64,000 nucleotides of DNA from Candidatus Thiodubiliella sp. (GTDB lineage Bacteria; Pseudomonadota; Gammaproteobacteria; PS1; Pseudothioglobaceae): positions 638,033 through 702,032 of the forward strand of contig JAQRGB010000001.1 in the NCBI GenBank assembly GCA_029237605.1, given 5' to 3'. The number at the start of each line of letters is the position of its first letter. Position 1 is the first letter of the stretch. Made by a program: the position numbers and the translations under genes. The notes below the pieces were generated by a model. It had not been told where the DNA came from. It saw only the letters and a program-made list of their open reading frames with translations, and ran no database searches. Positions 39,247 through 48,716 of this stretch are shown piece after piece.

Positions 39247-39831
39247 TTAGCCCTCTTTTTCTTGTGTGTGTAACATTCTCATCGCAGATTCAATATCTCC
39301 TTTTACTATTTGTTCAATAATATTAAGTGAATTAAATAGTGCATTTTGAATTACTTCAAACTCTGACTTGTTAGGTGCATGTAAAACGAAGTCTGTCACC
39401 TTGGATTTATCTCCTGGATGACCGATGCCAATTCTAAGTCGATAAAAATTCTTGTTATTTAGCACTTTAATCGTATTACGAAGTCCATTATGCCCGCCAT
39501 GCCCGCCGCTAAATTTAATTCTAGCAAATCCAGAATCAATATCTAGCTCATCATGCACAATTAAAATTTCGTCCACATTTATTTGATAGAATTTAGCAAT
39601 GCTTTGAATCGATTTCCCAGAAGCATTCATATAGGTGCTTGGTTTTAATAATAGAACATTTGTCTCAGCGAGATTGACTTTCGCTACTTCACCGAAAAAC
39701 TTAGATTCTTTCTTAAAGACACTTATATATAAATGCGCAAGCGCATCACAAAACCAAAAGCCCACATTATGACGATGTGCCTGATAATCTTTGCCTGGAT
39801 TGCCTAATCCAACAATCAATTTAATCGTCAT
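39247..39831 (-). CDS. pth: peptidyl-tRNA hydrolase
   Basis: Pth releases peptides from dropped-off peptidyl-tRNA. [21 protein letters not shown] holds the catalytic His (H21); [23 protein letters not shown] and [13 protein letters not shown] are conserved. It has 194 residues. It lies 18 bases after rplY. Confidence 0.97.
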   Translation of the reverse strand: MTIKLIVGLGNPGKDYQAHRHNVGFWFCDALAHLYISVFKKESKFFGEVAKVNLAETNVLLLKPSTYMNASGKSIQSIAKFYQINVDEILIVHDELDIDSGFARIKFSGGHGGHNGLRNTIKVLNNKNFYRLRIGIGHPGDKSKVTDFVLHAPNKSEFEVIQNALFNSLNIIEQIVKGDIESAMRMLHTQEKEG

Positions 39832-39849
39832 AACAAGTGCAAATTAAGT

Positions 39850-40533
39850 TTATTCTGAATCACCTTCTGGTTTGTCATCACTATCTTTAGCTATATTATC
39901 AACACCTTCTTCATCTTCGGTATCGATAATTTTCTCTTCAACTTCTTCAGCCATTAATCTCGGCTCTTGAATGACAACAACACTTTGGTCATGTGCTTCA
40001 ATATCTCCATGTGTTAACGCAGTAATAACAACGTCTTTCGGCATTGTTATATCTGTCAAACTGACATGTTCATCCATTGTAAGATTGCTAATATCAACTT
40101 CAATAGCATGTGGTAAATTTACTGGCAAACAAGAAATCTCAATTGTAGTAATGAGCTTGTTAAGAATTGCGCCAAGACGCATTGCGTCGTTATTTTCTTC
40201 TCCAATGAAATGTAGTGGAATACTAGTAACAATATTCTTATTCATGTCAACACGCAGGAAATCCACATGAGCAATAAGACTTTTAGCTGGATGATGTTGT
40301 AGATCTTTAATAATAACCGGCTCAGTTTTTTTATCAATCGATAAATCTAGAACAGAAGCGTATACTTCTGAATTTTCTAAAATATGTGTCATCTCATGCA
40401 GATTTAGTGTAATTGCGGCAGGCGCTTTGCCTGAACCGTAGACAATAGCAGGAATTTTTTCTTGATGACGCAGACGGCGGCTCGCACCTTTCCCTTGATC
40501 TTTACGCATTGTAGCATTAATTTTAATACTCAT
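39850..40533 (-). CDS. rplY: 50S ribosomal protein L25 (Ctc form)
   Basis: L25 binds 5S rRNA. The N-terminal domain starts INATMRKDQGKGASRRLRHQEKIPAIVYG; the C-terminal TL5/CTC domain follows and ends in an acidic tail. An in-frame ATG lies further up (40599), but TTGGAG about 8 bases before the ATG at 40533 and the family N-terminus decide for the latter, giving 227 residues. The rplY-pth-ychF order is standard; the usual upstream prs is absent. Confidence 0.94.
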   Translation of the reverse strand: MSIKINATMRKDQGKGASRRLRHQEKIPAIVYGSGKAPAAITLNLHEMTHILENSEVYASVLDLSIDKKTEPVIIKDLQHHPAKSLIAHVDFLRVDMNKNIVTSIPLHFIGEENNDAMRLGAILNKLITTIEISCLPVNLPHAIEVDISNLTMDEHVSLTDITMPKDVVITALTHGDIEAHDQSVVVIQEPRLMAEEVEEKIIDTEDEEGVDNIAKDSDDKPEGDSE

Positions 40534-40805
40534 TTTTTTCTCCAAAAAGGCCATTGTATTAGATATAAATATTGCACAAAGGAATGTTTTTTCACTCATT
40601 TGACAACTTTTATAAAACCTGAATTATTCCTAACTAGAGCAGGATTTATAAAAAATTACCAACTTAATCAACCTTGCAATTTACCCAATACAGTGGTCTT
40701 AAAATAAAAAACACCCTATTAATGGATGCACTTATGATAATATGTTTTGCGACCAAACACACCAAGCGAATTATTTTACCCGAAAATGTGTAAAGGAGGA
40801 GACGG

Positions 40806-42410
40806 TTATCTAGCTTTAATCCAAAATACTAAGGCAACTACGATACTAATGCCGCTGGCAACCCATAAATTATTAACTGCCAAAATACCTGAGAGAATAA
40901 GTATAGCTCCTGAAAAAATAGCCAAAGTTTGCTTATTGGCATTCTTCTTTAACTGGTTAACAATTGCATCAGTTTGTTTACTATAAAGACCGTTAATATT
41001 TTTAATTTTATCTATTTGCCTAAGTACATTAACCATCAACCCTGGTAATTCAGGAATTTCTCTTAAGATCTCTGGTGCTTTTTCTTTCAGTTTTTTAATC
41101 GTGCTTTTCATACTATATTTTTCTTTAACTAAATCTTCTAAAAAAGGTTTTGCTGTTGCCCATAAATCAAGTTGTGGATAAAGTTTCCTGCCTAGCCCTT
41201 CAATATTTAATAATGTTTTATCTAATAATAATAGTTGTGGCTGAACAGTAATATCAAAAATTTTTGCTTCAGCCATTAAGTCCATTAACACTTGGCCAAA
41301 CGATATTTCATTCAAAGATTTTTCAAACATTGGTTCGCAAATTCTACCAATCGCCCGTTCAAAGGCATGAATATCTGTGCTCGCACTTGCCCAGCCTGAT
41401 GCAATATAAGCGCTGGCAACGCCGTGATAATCTTGATTAAAAAATGCCAAGAAAATATCAGCTAAAAAATCTTTATCCGACTCATCTAATACACCCATAA
41501 TGCCAAAATCAACGCCAATATAATTATCTTCTGGTCCAACAAAAATATTACCAGGATGCATATCTGCATGAAAAAAATTATGCTTAAATACTTGAGTAAA
41601 GAAAATAATAACACCATCTTCTGCCAATTTTTTAAGATCAACGCCATCAGCCTTGAGTTTAGTAATATCTCCCACTGGAGTACCGTAAATACGCTCGGTC
41701 GTCAGCACCCCCTCGCTACACAAATTCCAATATACCTTAGGCACATACAGTAAATCAGAATCTTGAAAATTTTTTCGTAATTGTGCGGCATTTTTTGCCT
41801 CGGTTAACATATTAAGTTCGCCCAAGATAATACTTTCAAACTCAGCCACAATTTCTCTTGGGCGTATTTTTTTACTAATCGGATGCTTATTAATAAGCCT
41901 CGCTAAGGCGTACATTAACGCAATATCGCGCTTAATAACTTTTTCCATATCAGGTCGTACTATCTTAATTACAACTTCATCCCCTTGGTGAGTAATGGCG
42001 GTATGTACTTGTGCAATTGAAGCGCTAGCAAGTGGTTCAATATTAAATTCTTTAAACAACTTATCAACATCACCATCTAATGATTTTTCAATCATTGCTT
42101 TAGCCTTCTCACCATCAAACGCAGGACAAGCGTCTTGCAACTTGGTGAGTTCTTCACCAATATCTTCTGGCAATAAATCAAGACGAGTAGATAATGTTTG
42201 CCCAAACTTAATAAAAATAGGGCCTAATTCTTCAAGGGCTAAACGAATACGCTCTCCTCTAGTAAATTCTTTTCTAGGAATATAATGCCAAGGCGTTAAA
42301 TATAGCAGTAATTTAAAACGTTTTAGAAACGAAATTGAGAGCAACAAGGCATCTATACGATAACGCATTAGAATGCGTATAATAGCAACAAATCTAACTA
42401 AATTATGCAT
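40806..42410 (-). CDS. ubiB: ubiquinone biosynthesis kinase-like protein UbiB
   Basis: UbiB is an ABC1/ADCK-type atypical kinase supporting ubiquinone synthesis. The hallmark KxGQ motif is present (FIKFGQTLSTRLDLLP), with ASIAQVHTA, VVIKIVRPDM, the catalytic FHADMHPGNIFVG and GVDFGIMG. Two transmembrane helices close the C-terminus. The 534 residues are normal. Its ATG overlaps the ubiJ stop by one base (TGATG). Confidence 0.96.
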   Translation of the reverse strand: MHNLVRFVAIIRILMRYRIDALLLSISFLKRFKLLLYLTPWHYIPRKEFTRGERIRLALEELGPIFIKFGQTLSTRLDLLPEDIGEELTKLQDACPAFDGEKAKAMIEKSLDGDVDKLFKEFNIEPLASASIAQVHTAITHQGDEVVIKIVRPDMEKVIKRDIALMYALARLINKHPISKKIRPREIVAEFESIILGELNMLTEAKNAAQLRKNFQDSDLLYVPKVYWNLCSEGVLTTERIYGTPVGDITKLKADGVDLKKLAEDGVIIFFTQVFKHNFFHADMHPGNIFVGPEDNYIGVDFGIMGVLDESDKDFLADIFLAFFNQDYHGVASAYIASGWASASTDIHAFERAIGRICEPMFEKSLNEISFGQVLMDLMAEAKIFDITVQPQLLLLDKTLLNIEGLGRKLYPQLDLWATAKPFLEDLVKEKYSMKSTIKKLKEKAPEILREIPELPGLMVNVLRQIDKIKNINGLYSKQTDAIVNQLKKNANKQTLAIFSGAILILSGILAVNNLWVASGISIVVALVFWIKAR

Positions 42411-42889
42411 CAGTGAAATAGTTTTGGTGCAATAATAAATTTGGTAATTTTATCCTTAATAGATGTCGAAGAATTATCAGATGATTTGAATTTTTTCATG
42501 ATTTTACCTACTTTGTACGCAACAGCATCTCCTGTATATTTAGATAATTCTTCTTCAAAATCAAATTCTATTTGTTGTAATAAATCGACTAATAATTGCG
42601 CAGTCTTAATATCGCCATGAATGATAATTTTATCTTGTCTTAATAGTTCGGCTAAACTTTGTCCACGAATCAACGCCAAAAAACTACTTAAATGAAGTTT
42701 AATATTAACATCAGATGTCGCGTCAGTATTATTAGTCACAAAAATACGCTCATTAGTGCAAACAAAATTAACCTTTATCGGTAAATCTTGCAAAGAGAAA
42801 TATATGACCTTACCATCTAATAATTGGGTATCAATTTGATGTACTTCAAATAAATAGTTTAGCGCACGTTGTAAAATTATATATTTCAT
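42410..42889 (-). CDS. ubiJ: ubiquinone biosynthesis accessory factor UbiJ
   Basis: UbiJ is an SCP2-type lipid-binding scaffold for the Ubi metabolon. The 159 residues have an N-terminal SCP2 domain (DLPIKVNFVCTNERIFVTN, HLSSFLALI, IIHGDIKTAQLLVDLLQQIEFDFEEELSKYTGD). The tail is shorter than in E. coli UbiJ. Its position between ubiE and ubiB is diagnostic. Confidence 0.88.
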   Translation of the reverse strand: MKYIILQRALNYLFEVHQIDTQLLDGKVIYFSLQDLPIKVNFVCTNERIFVTNNTDATSDVNIKLHLSSFLALIRGQSLAELLRQDKIIIHGDIKTAQLLVDLLQQIEFDFEEELSKYTGDAVAYKVGKIMKKFKSSDNSSTSIKDKITKFIIAPKLFH

Positions 42890-42895
42890 ATAATT

Positions 42896-43636
42896 TTAAA
42901 TTTTTATGCCTTTATGCAATGCGACAATGCCGCCTGAAAGGTTGTGATATTCACAAGCACCAAACCCTGCATCTAGCACCATTTGTTTTAGTATTTCTTG
43001 ATTAGGGTGTTTACGAATAGACTCAGCTAAATATTGATAAGAATCTTCGTCATTAGCGATAATTTTACCAAGCTGTGGCATTACATTAAATGAATAAAAA
43101 TCATAGCATTTTTCTAATAATACAATGTCTGTTTTAGAAAATTCTAAAATTAACAAACAGCCTCCTGGCTTTAAAATACGATACATTTCACGAATACACT
43201 GGTCTTTATCGGTAACATTACGCAAACCAAAAGCAATTGATACACAATCAAAACTACCGCTTACAAAAGGAATTTGTTCTCCGTTCAATTGTACAAATTG
43301 TACATCTGTAGTGCCATTATTGATTAAATTTTTACGTCCTTCACTTAGCATAGCGGCATTAATATCAGAAAGCACAACTTGCCCACTATAACCAACTTTT
43401 TTCTTAAAAGCACGTGCTAAGTCTCCCGTACCTCCGGCAATATCTAAGACTTTATCACCTACTTTAACATTCGATGTGGCAATGGTGTAATGCTTCCATA
43501 ATCGATGTGTGCCAAACGACAATACATCATTCATCAAATTATACTTACTAGCAACTGAATCAAATATGCTACGCACCATACCTTGCTTATCCTCAGTAGC
43601 GACATCTTTAAAACCAAAATGTGTTGTTTTTTTCAT
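42896..43636 (-). CDS. ubiE: demethylmenaquinone / 2-polyprenyl-benzoquinol methyltransferase UbiE
   Basis: UbiE is the C-methyltransferase of ubiquinone and menaquinone synthesis. FDSVASKYNLMNDVLSFGTHRLWK, VLDIAGGTGDLARAFKKK, VSIAFGLRNVTD and GGCLLILEFSK are family signatures. The 246 residues are normal. It is the first gene of the ubiE-J-B operon. Confidence 0.97.
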   Translation of the reverse strand: MKKTTHFGFKDVATEDKQGMVRSIFDSVASKYNLMNDVLSFGTHRLWKHYTIATSNVKVGDKVLDIAGGTGDLARAFKKKVGYSGQVVLSDINAAMLSEGRKNLINNGTTDVQFVQLNGEQIPFVSGSFDCVSIAFGLRNVTDKDQCIREMYRILKPGGCLLILEFSKTDIVLLEKCYDFYSFNVMPQLGKIIANDEDSYQYLAESIRKHPNQEILKQMVLDAGFGACEYHNLSGGIVALHKGIKI

Positions 43637-43742
43637 GTATACCTTTATATAATTATATGTAATTAAGATAAATAAAAGATTTTATGAGCTTTTGAGCTTT
43701 TTAAACTTACTCATAGTAACATATCTAATGGTATTTTAATAA

Positions 43743-44897
43743 TTACATAGGGTCTTTTGCATATTTTTTTGGATAAGCCCTAAAATTTGCACCTATATAA
43801 ACTTGTGTTGGCCTGAAAATTCTGTTGCACTCAACCTGCTCGTGCCAATGAGCAGCCCAACCACTCGATCGCGCCATAGCAAAAATTGATGTAAAGTGTT
43901 TTCTTGGAATTTTAAAAATCTCAGAATATAAAATACCTGAGTAGAAATCAACATTCGGATAAACGCCTTTGGCACTAAGTAAATTACAGCAAATACGCTC
44001 CACCTCTAATGCTATTTCAAAACGCTTGGAAAGTGCAATATTGGACTTCTTAATATAGCCTTCAATCATTCTTTGCAAAATCGTAGCGCGTGGATCTTTA
44101 ACACTGTATTCTCTATGCCCCATACCCCAAATTACTTTTTTATTCTTGATACGTCCCTCAATGTAAGTTTTCACATTTCTAACATCACCAATTTCATCCA
44201 GCATATCTAAAACATCTTTATTTGCGCCACCATGCAAAGAACCTGCTAAAGTACCAACAGATGCTGATACTGAGGCAAATGGGCTAGCAAGCGTAGAGGC
44301 AGTTACCATTGCTGCAAAAGTACTGGCATTAATCGTGTGCTCAGCATGCAAAACCAAACAAGCATCAAATAACTTAACAATATCATCATCTGGCTCTTCA
44401 CCAAATGACATATATAAAAAATTTTTAGCATATGACATTTTTTTACTTGGCGGAATTGGGTCATATCCTGTTGAAATACGCGCCCACATTGCCACCAACG
44501 TACTCATATTGGCAATAATTTTTGTCAATGCGCTCTGTGTATAATCTGAATTTGGATCTTGTGCGCCTGCATCAGGATAAAAAGTAGCCATTGATGCAAT
44601 TGCTGTTTGTAAAACATCCATTGGGTGTCCATTAGCTGGCAACGCCCACATCATCTGACGAATATCACGCTTAACTTCATAACGCTGATGTAATACTCTT
44701 TTAAAATCACTTAGAGCTCTGGCACTCGGCAACTCGCCATCTCTTAGCAACATCGCTACTTCCTCAAATGAGCTATATTTAACTAAATCCTCAATTGAAT
44801 AACCACGGTACGCCAAAATACCGTTCTCCCCATCAATCGAAGAAATAGATGATTCTGTTACTGGAACACCTGCTAAGCCTGGAATATATTCAATCAT
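43743..44897 (-). CDS. gltA: citrate synthase family protein
   Basis: The 384 residues match the shorter citrate/2-methylcitrate synthases, not the roughly 430-residue E. coli GltA. IPGLAGVPVTESSIS and GENGILAYRGYSIEDL start the fold. Active-site histidines are in SLHGGANKDVL and WGMGHREYSVKDPR, and the aspartate is in NVDFYSGILY. Citrate versus methylcitrate use cannot be settled from sequence alone; no prp genes are nearby. It is 6 bases after erpA. Confidence 0.9.
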   Translation of the reverse strand: MIEYIPGLAGVPVTESSISSIDGENGILAYRGYSIEDLVKYSSFEEVAMLLRDGELPSARALSDFKRVLHQRYEVKRDIRQMMWALPANGHPMDVLQTAIASMATFYPDAGAQDPNSDYTQSALTKIIANMSTLVAMWARISTGYDPIPPSKKMSYAKNFLYMSFGEEPDDDIVKLFDACLVLHAEHTINASTFAAMVTASTLASPFASVSASVGTLAGSLHGGANKDVLDMLDEIGDVRNVKTYIEGRIKNKKVIWGMGHREYSVKDPRATILQRMIEGYIKKSNIALSKRFEIALEVERICCNLLSAKGVYPNVDFYSGILYSEIFKIPRKHFTSIFAMARSSGWAAHWHEQVECNRIFRPTQVYIGANFRAYPKKYAKDPM

Positions 44898-44903
44898 ATA
44901 TCT

Positions 44904-45257
44904 TTAAACTGAAAAGGATGAGCCACAACCACAAGTAGTTTTAGCATTAGGGTTATGAATAATAAAACGAGAACCTTGCAAGTCTTCTAAATAATCAACT
45001 GTTGCACCAATTAAATATTGATAACTCATAGGATCAACAACTAATTGTACGCCATTTTTTTCAACACTAGAGTCACCTTCTTTATTTTTTTCATCAAAAG
45101 TAAAGCCATAAGAAAATCCAGAACAACCGCCGCCTATAATATACACACGTAATTTCAAATTATCGTTTTTTTCTTCTTGAATAAGATCTAACACCTTTTT
45201 AGCAGCGTTATCACTAAAAATAATATCCGCTAGATCTAAATTTTGTTCTGCAATCAT
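44904..45257 (-). CDS. erpA: iron-sulfur cluster insertion protein ErpA
   Basis: ErpA is an A-type carrier delivering Fe-S clusters to apo-proteins, including respiratory ones. The three ligand cysteines are C45 ([11 protein letters not shown]) and C109 and C111 (TTCGCGSSF). The 117 residues are normal. No isc or suf genes are close. It lies 14 bases after argC. Confidence 0.93.
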   Translation of the reverse strand: MIAEQNLDLADIIFSDNAAKKVLDLIQEEKNDNLKLRVYIIGGGCSGFSYGFTFDEKNKEGDSSVEKNGVQLVVDPMSYQYLIGATVDYLEDLQGSRFIIHNPNAKTTCGCGSSFSV

Positions 45258-45271
45258 ATTTTATTTTCCAT

Positions 45272-46303
45272 TCAAGGTATCAATCCAATTTGCTTCAAGC
45301 CTAAATTTTCATCCAGTCCAAATAGTATGTTCATATTTTGAATTGCTTGTCCTGACGCACCTTTAACTAGATTATCAATCACCGACATCACAATTAATTT
45401 ATTTCCATATGGTGCTTTTTGCACACCGATTTGACAGAAATTAGAACCTCTAACATTACGCGTATCAGGTGTATTTCCAGCACCTAATACAGTAATAAAA
45501 TACTCGTCTTTGTAAGCACTTTCAAATATGGATTGCACGTCAACATCGCTGTCTAATAAGTCCACGTAAATAGTAGCTTGCATACCACGAATCATCGGCA
45601 CAAGGTGTGGTACGAATGTCAAGTTCACATTCTCGCCTGCTAATAATGATAATTCCTGTTTAATTTCTGAATAATGACGATGACCACTAACACCATAAGC
45701 TTTAAATGACTCACTAACTTCGCATAACAAAGTAGCTTTATTAGCGCCTCGCCCAGCGCCACTCACGCCTGATTTACAATCAGCAATAATATTAGTCAAA
45801 TCAATCAGTTTATTATCAATTAAAGGTTTTAACCCCAATGCAACAGTAGTTGGATAACAACCTGGATTAGCGATTAAATTGGCATTTTTGATTTTCTCAC
45901 GATTAATTTCACACAAGCCATAAATTGCTAATAATAATAATTCATCTTGTGTGTGATCTAAGCCATACCATTTTTTATATTCATCTTTATCATTTAAGCG
46001 AAAATCTGCGCCCAAATCAATAACTTTAATGCCTTTTTTAACAAAAGCACCAACACCTTTCATTGCTACGCCATATGGCGTAGCAAAAAATATCACATCA
46101 CATTCGTTTAAAATTATATCATCTGGCAATGAGAAAATCAGATCACAACTCCCAACCAAAGAAGGAAAAATTTCATCTACACGCTTCCCTGCTTCTGAAC
46201 GCGAGCTAATCGCAATCACTTCTACCTTAGTATGGTTATGCAAAAGGCGTAATAGCTCAATACCTGTGTAACCTGTACCACCTATGATGCCTACTTTAAT
46301 CAT
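45272..46303 (-). CDS. argC: N-acetyl-gamma-glutamyl-phosphate reductase
   Basis: ArgC reduces N-acetylglutamyl phosphate in arginine synthesis. GIIGGTGYTGIELLRLL binds NADP, and the catalytic cysteine is C149 in IANPGCYPTTVALGL. SGVSGAGRGA and HRHYSEI are also conserved. The 343 residues are normal. It overlaps the accC stop by one base. Confidence 0.97.
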   Translation of the reverse strand: MIKVGIIGGTGYTGIELLRLLHNHTKVEVIAISSRSEAGKRVDEIFPSLVGSCDLIFSLPDDIILNECDVIFFATPYGVAMKGVGAFVKKGIKVIDLGADFRLNDKDEYKKWYGLDHTQDELLLLAIYGLCEINREKIKNANLIANPGCYPTTVALGLKPLIDNKLIDLTNIIADCKSGVSGAGRGANKATLLCEVSESFKAYGVSGHRHYSEIKQELSLLAGENVNLTFVPHLVPMIRGMQATIYVDLLDSDVDVQSIFESAYKDEYFITVLGAGNTPDTRNVRGSNFCQIGVQKAPYGNKLIVMSVIDNLVKGASGQAIQNMNILFGLDENLGLKQIGLIP

Positions 46304-47655
46304 CAGTGTAATCTCTCTAGCATTTTTTCAAGATAATGAATATTCATCCCGCCCTTACGAAAAATTTCATCCTCCATAATGCATGTCTGTAAGGGAATGT
46401 TAGTTTTAATCCCATCAACCACCATTTCGCCCAAAGCATTTTGCATTTTAATAATAGCGCCCAGTCTAGTATCAGCAAAAGTAATCAGTTTACCAATCAT
46501 AGAATCATAATGCGGTGGCACAGAGTATCCATTATATACATGTGAATCAATACGCACACCCAAGCCACCAGCGACGTGGAATTGTGTAATTTTACCAGGG
46601 GATGGCATAAAGTTATTTGGGTCTTCTGCATTAATACGGCACTCAATTGCAAAGCCTTTAATGTTCACGTCATCTTGTGTAAACGAAAGCTTTTGCCCAT
46701 CTGCAATCAAAATTTGCTCACGTACAATATCAATACCAGTAATCATTTCAGTCACTGGATGTTCCACTTGTATGCGTGTATTCATCTCAATAAAATAAAA
46801 TTCATCGTTCTCAAATAAGAACTCAAAAGTACCAGCGCCACGATAATTAATTTTCTTACAAGCATCAGCACAAATACTGCCAATCTTATTACGCAATTCA
46901 GGAGTTATACCTGGAGCAGGAGCTTCTTCTACCACTTTTTGATGACGGCGCTGCATAGAACAATCACGTTCACCTAAATGTACTGCATTGCCGTGTTCGT
47001 CAGCCAATATTTGTATCTCAACGTGGCGCGGTGTGGTTAGGAATTTTTCCATATATACTTCTGAATTACCAAAGAAATTCTGCGCTTCAGTCTTTGTAAG
47101 TTCAATTGAACTCAGTAAATCTTTTTGTTTTTCCACCACACGCATACCACGACCACCACCACCACCAGAAGCCTTAATGATAATAGGAAGGCCAATTTTA
47201 TTAGCAATTGCAATATTTTCCTTATCATCCGTGCCAAGTCCACCACCAGAGCCGGGAACACAAGGAACATTTGAGCCTTGCATAGCTTTAATGGCTGATA
47301 CTTTATCCCCCATCACACGAATATTATCAGCATATGGTCCAATAAAAATAAACCCACTCTCTTCAACGCATTGTGCAAAATCTGCATTTTCAGACAAGAA
47401 ACCGTAACCTGGATGAATCGCATCTGCATGCGTCACTTCAGCTGCTGCAATCAGTGCAGGAATATTTAAATAACTTGCTACTGATGAATGTGGCCCAATA
47501 CATACTGCTTCATCTGCCAAGCGCACATGCTTCAAAAATTTATCAGCCGTTGAATAAACCGCAACCGTCTTAATGCCAAGCTCTTTACAAGCACGCAAAA
47601 TACGTAATGCAATTTCGCCACGATTGGCGATTAAAACTTTATTAATTTTATTCAT
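46303..47655 (-). CDS. accC: acetyl-CoA carboxylase biotin carboxylase subunit
   Basis: AccC carboxylates the biotin on AccB using ATP and bicarbonate. [37 protein letters not shown], the ATP-grasp loop [14 protein letters not shown] and [20 protein letters not shown] are canonical. The 450 residues are normal. It is 12 bases after accB. Confidence 0.98.
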   Translation of the reverse strand: MNKINKVLIANRGEIALRILRACKELGIKTVAVYSTADKFLKHVRLADEAVCIGPHSSVASYLNIPALIAAAEVTHADAIHPGYGFLSENADFAQCVEESGFIFIGPYADNIRVMGDKVSAIKAMQGSNVPCVPGSGGGLGTDDKENIAIANKIGLPIIIKASGGGGGRGMRVVEKQKDLLSSIELTKTEAQNFFGNSEVYMEKFLTTPRHVEIQILADEHGNAVHLGERDCSMQRRHQKVVEEAPAPGITPELRNKIGSICADACKKINYRGAGTFEFLFENDEFYFIEMNTRIQVEHPVTEMITGIDIVREQILIADGQKLSFTQDDVNIKGFAIECRINAEDPNNFMPSPGKITQFHVAGGLGVRIDSHVYNGYSVPPHYDSMIGKLITFADTRLGAIIKMQNALGEMVVDGIKTNIPLQTCIMEDEIFRKGGMNIHYLEKMLERLH

Positions 47656-47667
47656 TTAGTGATAGCC

Positions 47668-48114
47668 TTATTTAATCACAACTAAAGTTTGAGCAAACTC
47701 CACTGCATCACCGTCGCTACACAGGATTTTAGTCACTGTACCAGATTGATCTGCCTCAATTTGGTTCATAATTTTCATCGCCTCAACAATACAAATTGTA
47801 TCACCTTGATTAACATGCTGTCCAATCTTAACAAACACTTCAGAAGTTGGCGATGCACTGCCATAGAATGTGCCAACCATCGGTGAAGTAATTGGATGCC
47901 CATCAACTGCTGGTGCTTCTATTGTTTCAGTAGCAAGCGTGGCAACTGACGCAGGCACTGCTGCTACAGGAGCTACCACTTGTGCAGGAACAGCTACTGG
48001 TGTATTGCCGTAACGAGAGATACGAACTGACTCCTTATCTTCTACAATTTCTATTTCCGCCATGCCAGAATCTTCTAATAACTCCATTAATTTTTTTACT
48101 TTACGAATATCCAT
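47668..48114 (-). CDS. accB: biotin carboxyl carrier protein
   Basis: AccB carries biotin on K114 in EAMKIMN. The N-terminal segment ([22 protein letters not shown]), an Ala/Val/Pro-rich linker (about residues 37-70) and the biotinyl domain ([25 protein letters not shown]) are in the usual order. The 148 residues are normal. It follows aroQ by 5 bases. Confidence 0.97.
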   Translation of the reverse strand: MDIRKVKKLMELLEDSGMAEIEIVEDKESVRISRYGNTPVAVPAQVVAPVAAVPASVATLATETIEAPAVDGHPITSPMVGTFYGSASPTSEVFVKIGQHVNQGDTICIVEAMKIMNQIEADQSGTVTKILCSDGDAVEFAQTLVVIK

Positions 48115-48119
48115 TTTTT

Positions 48120-48560
48120 TTAATGCTCCTTGATATATTTAATTGCCGCATCAAGTGCAAATTCATAGCCTTGCGCACCAAAACCCGAAATTACACCTTC
48201 TGCGATATCTGAAAAATAAGATCGCTTACGAAATTCCTCACGCTTATAAACATTGGATAAATGCACTTCTGTAAAGGCAATGCCTGTTGCTAACATTGCA
48301 TCACGTAAAGCGACAGAAGTGTGTGTAAACGCCGCAGGATTAATAATAATGTATTTTGTGTTATTTTTACTAGCAGCGTGAACCTTATCAATCATCCCGA
48401 CTTCTGAATTATCCTGATGATGATCAATTGATAGCCCTGCATCAATGGCTAACGTGCTTATACGACTAACAATATCACCCAAGGTTTGTGTACCATATTG
48501 ATCTGGCTCACGAATACCAAGCATATTTAGGTTAGGACCGTTAAGCAACAAAATATTCAT
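48120..48560 (-). CDS. aroQ: type II 3-dehydroquinate dehydratase
   Basis: AroQ catalyses the third shikimate-pathway step. [36 protein letters not shown] and [16 protein letters not shown] contain the catalytic Tyr, Arg and His. The ATG at 48560 gives 146 residues and the family N-terminus; an upstream TTG in frame is rejected. It leads the aroQ-accB-accC operon, a common arrangement. Confidence 0.97.
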   Translation of the reverse strand: MNILLLNGPNLNMLGIREPDQYGTQTLGDIVSRISTLAIDAGLSIDHHQDNSEVGMIDKVHAASKNNTKYIIINPAAFTHTSVALRDAMLATGIAFTEVHLSNVYKREEFRKRSYFSDIAEGVISGFGAQGYEFALDAAIKYIKEH

Positions 48561-48663
48561 TACACACAACTAAAGTTAAAAATTATAAAATATGTTAATT
48601 TTACCACCAACATAATGAATGTTCGTCAATTTTAACTACTTAATATCACTACATCAGACATTA

Positions 48664-48695
48664 ATATTGACTAAAAACTAATTTTTAGTCAATAT
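48664..48695. terminator. perfect 14-bp inverted repeat after dsbD
   Basis: The two arms (48664-48677 and 48682-48695) match exactly around a CTAA loop. The repeat lies 22 bases beyond the dsbD stop. The stem contains A5/T5 at the loop side and is AT-rich with no T tail, so it is an atypical terminator or a small palindromic site. Confidence 0.5.
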
Positions 48696-48716
48696 CTGCC
48701 TAATATAATGTGTTCT

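Noticed and set aside
40600-40805. Possible small gene between rplY and ubiB
   Set aside because: The only open frame (from 40747) starts at TTG and runs antisense into ubiB. Its GGAGGAG-like sequence lies after the start and serves nothing visible.
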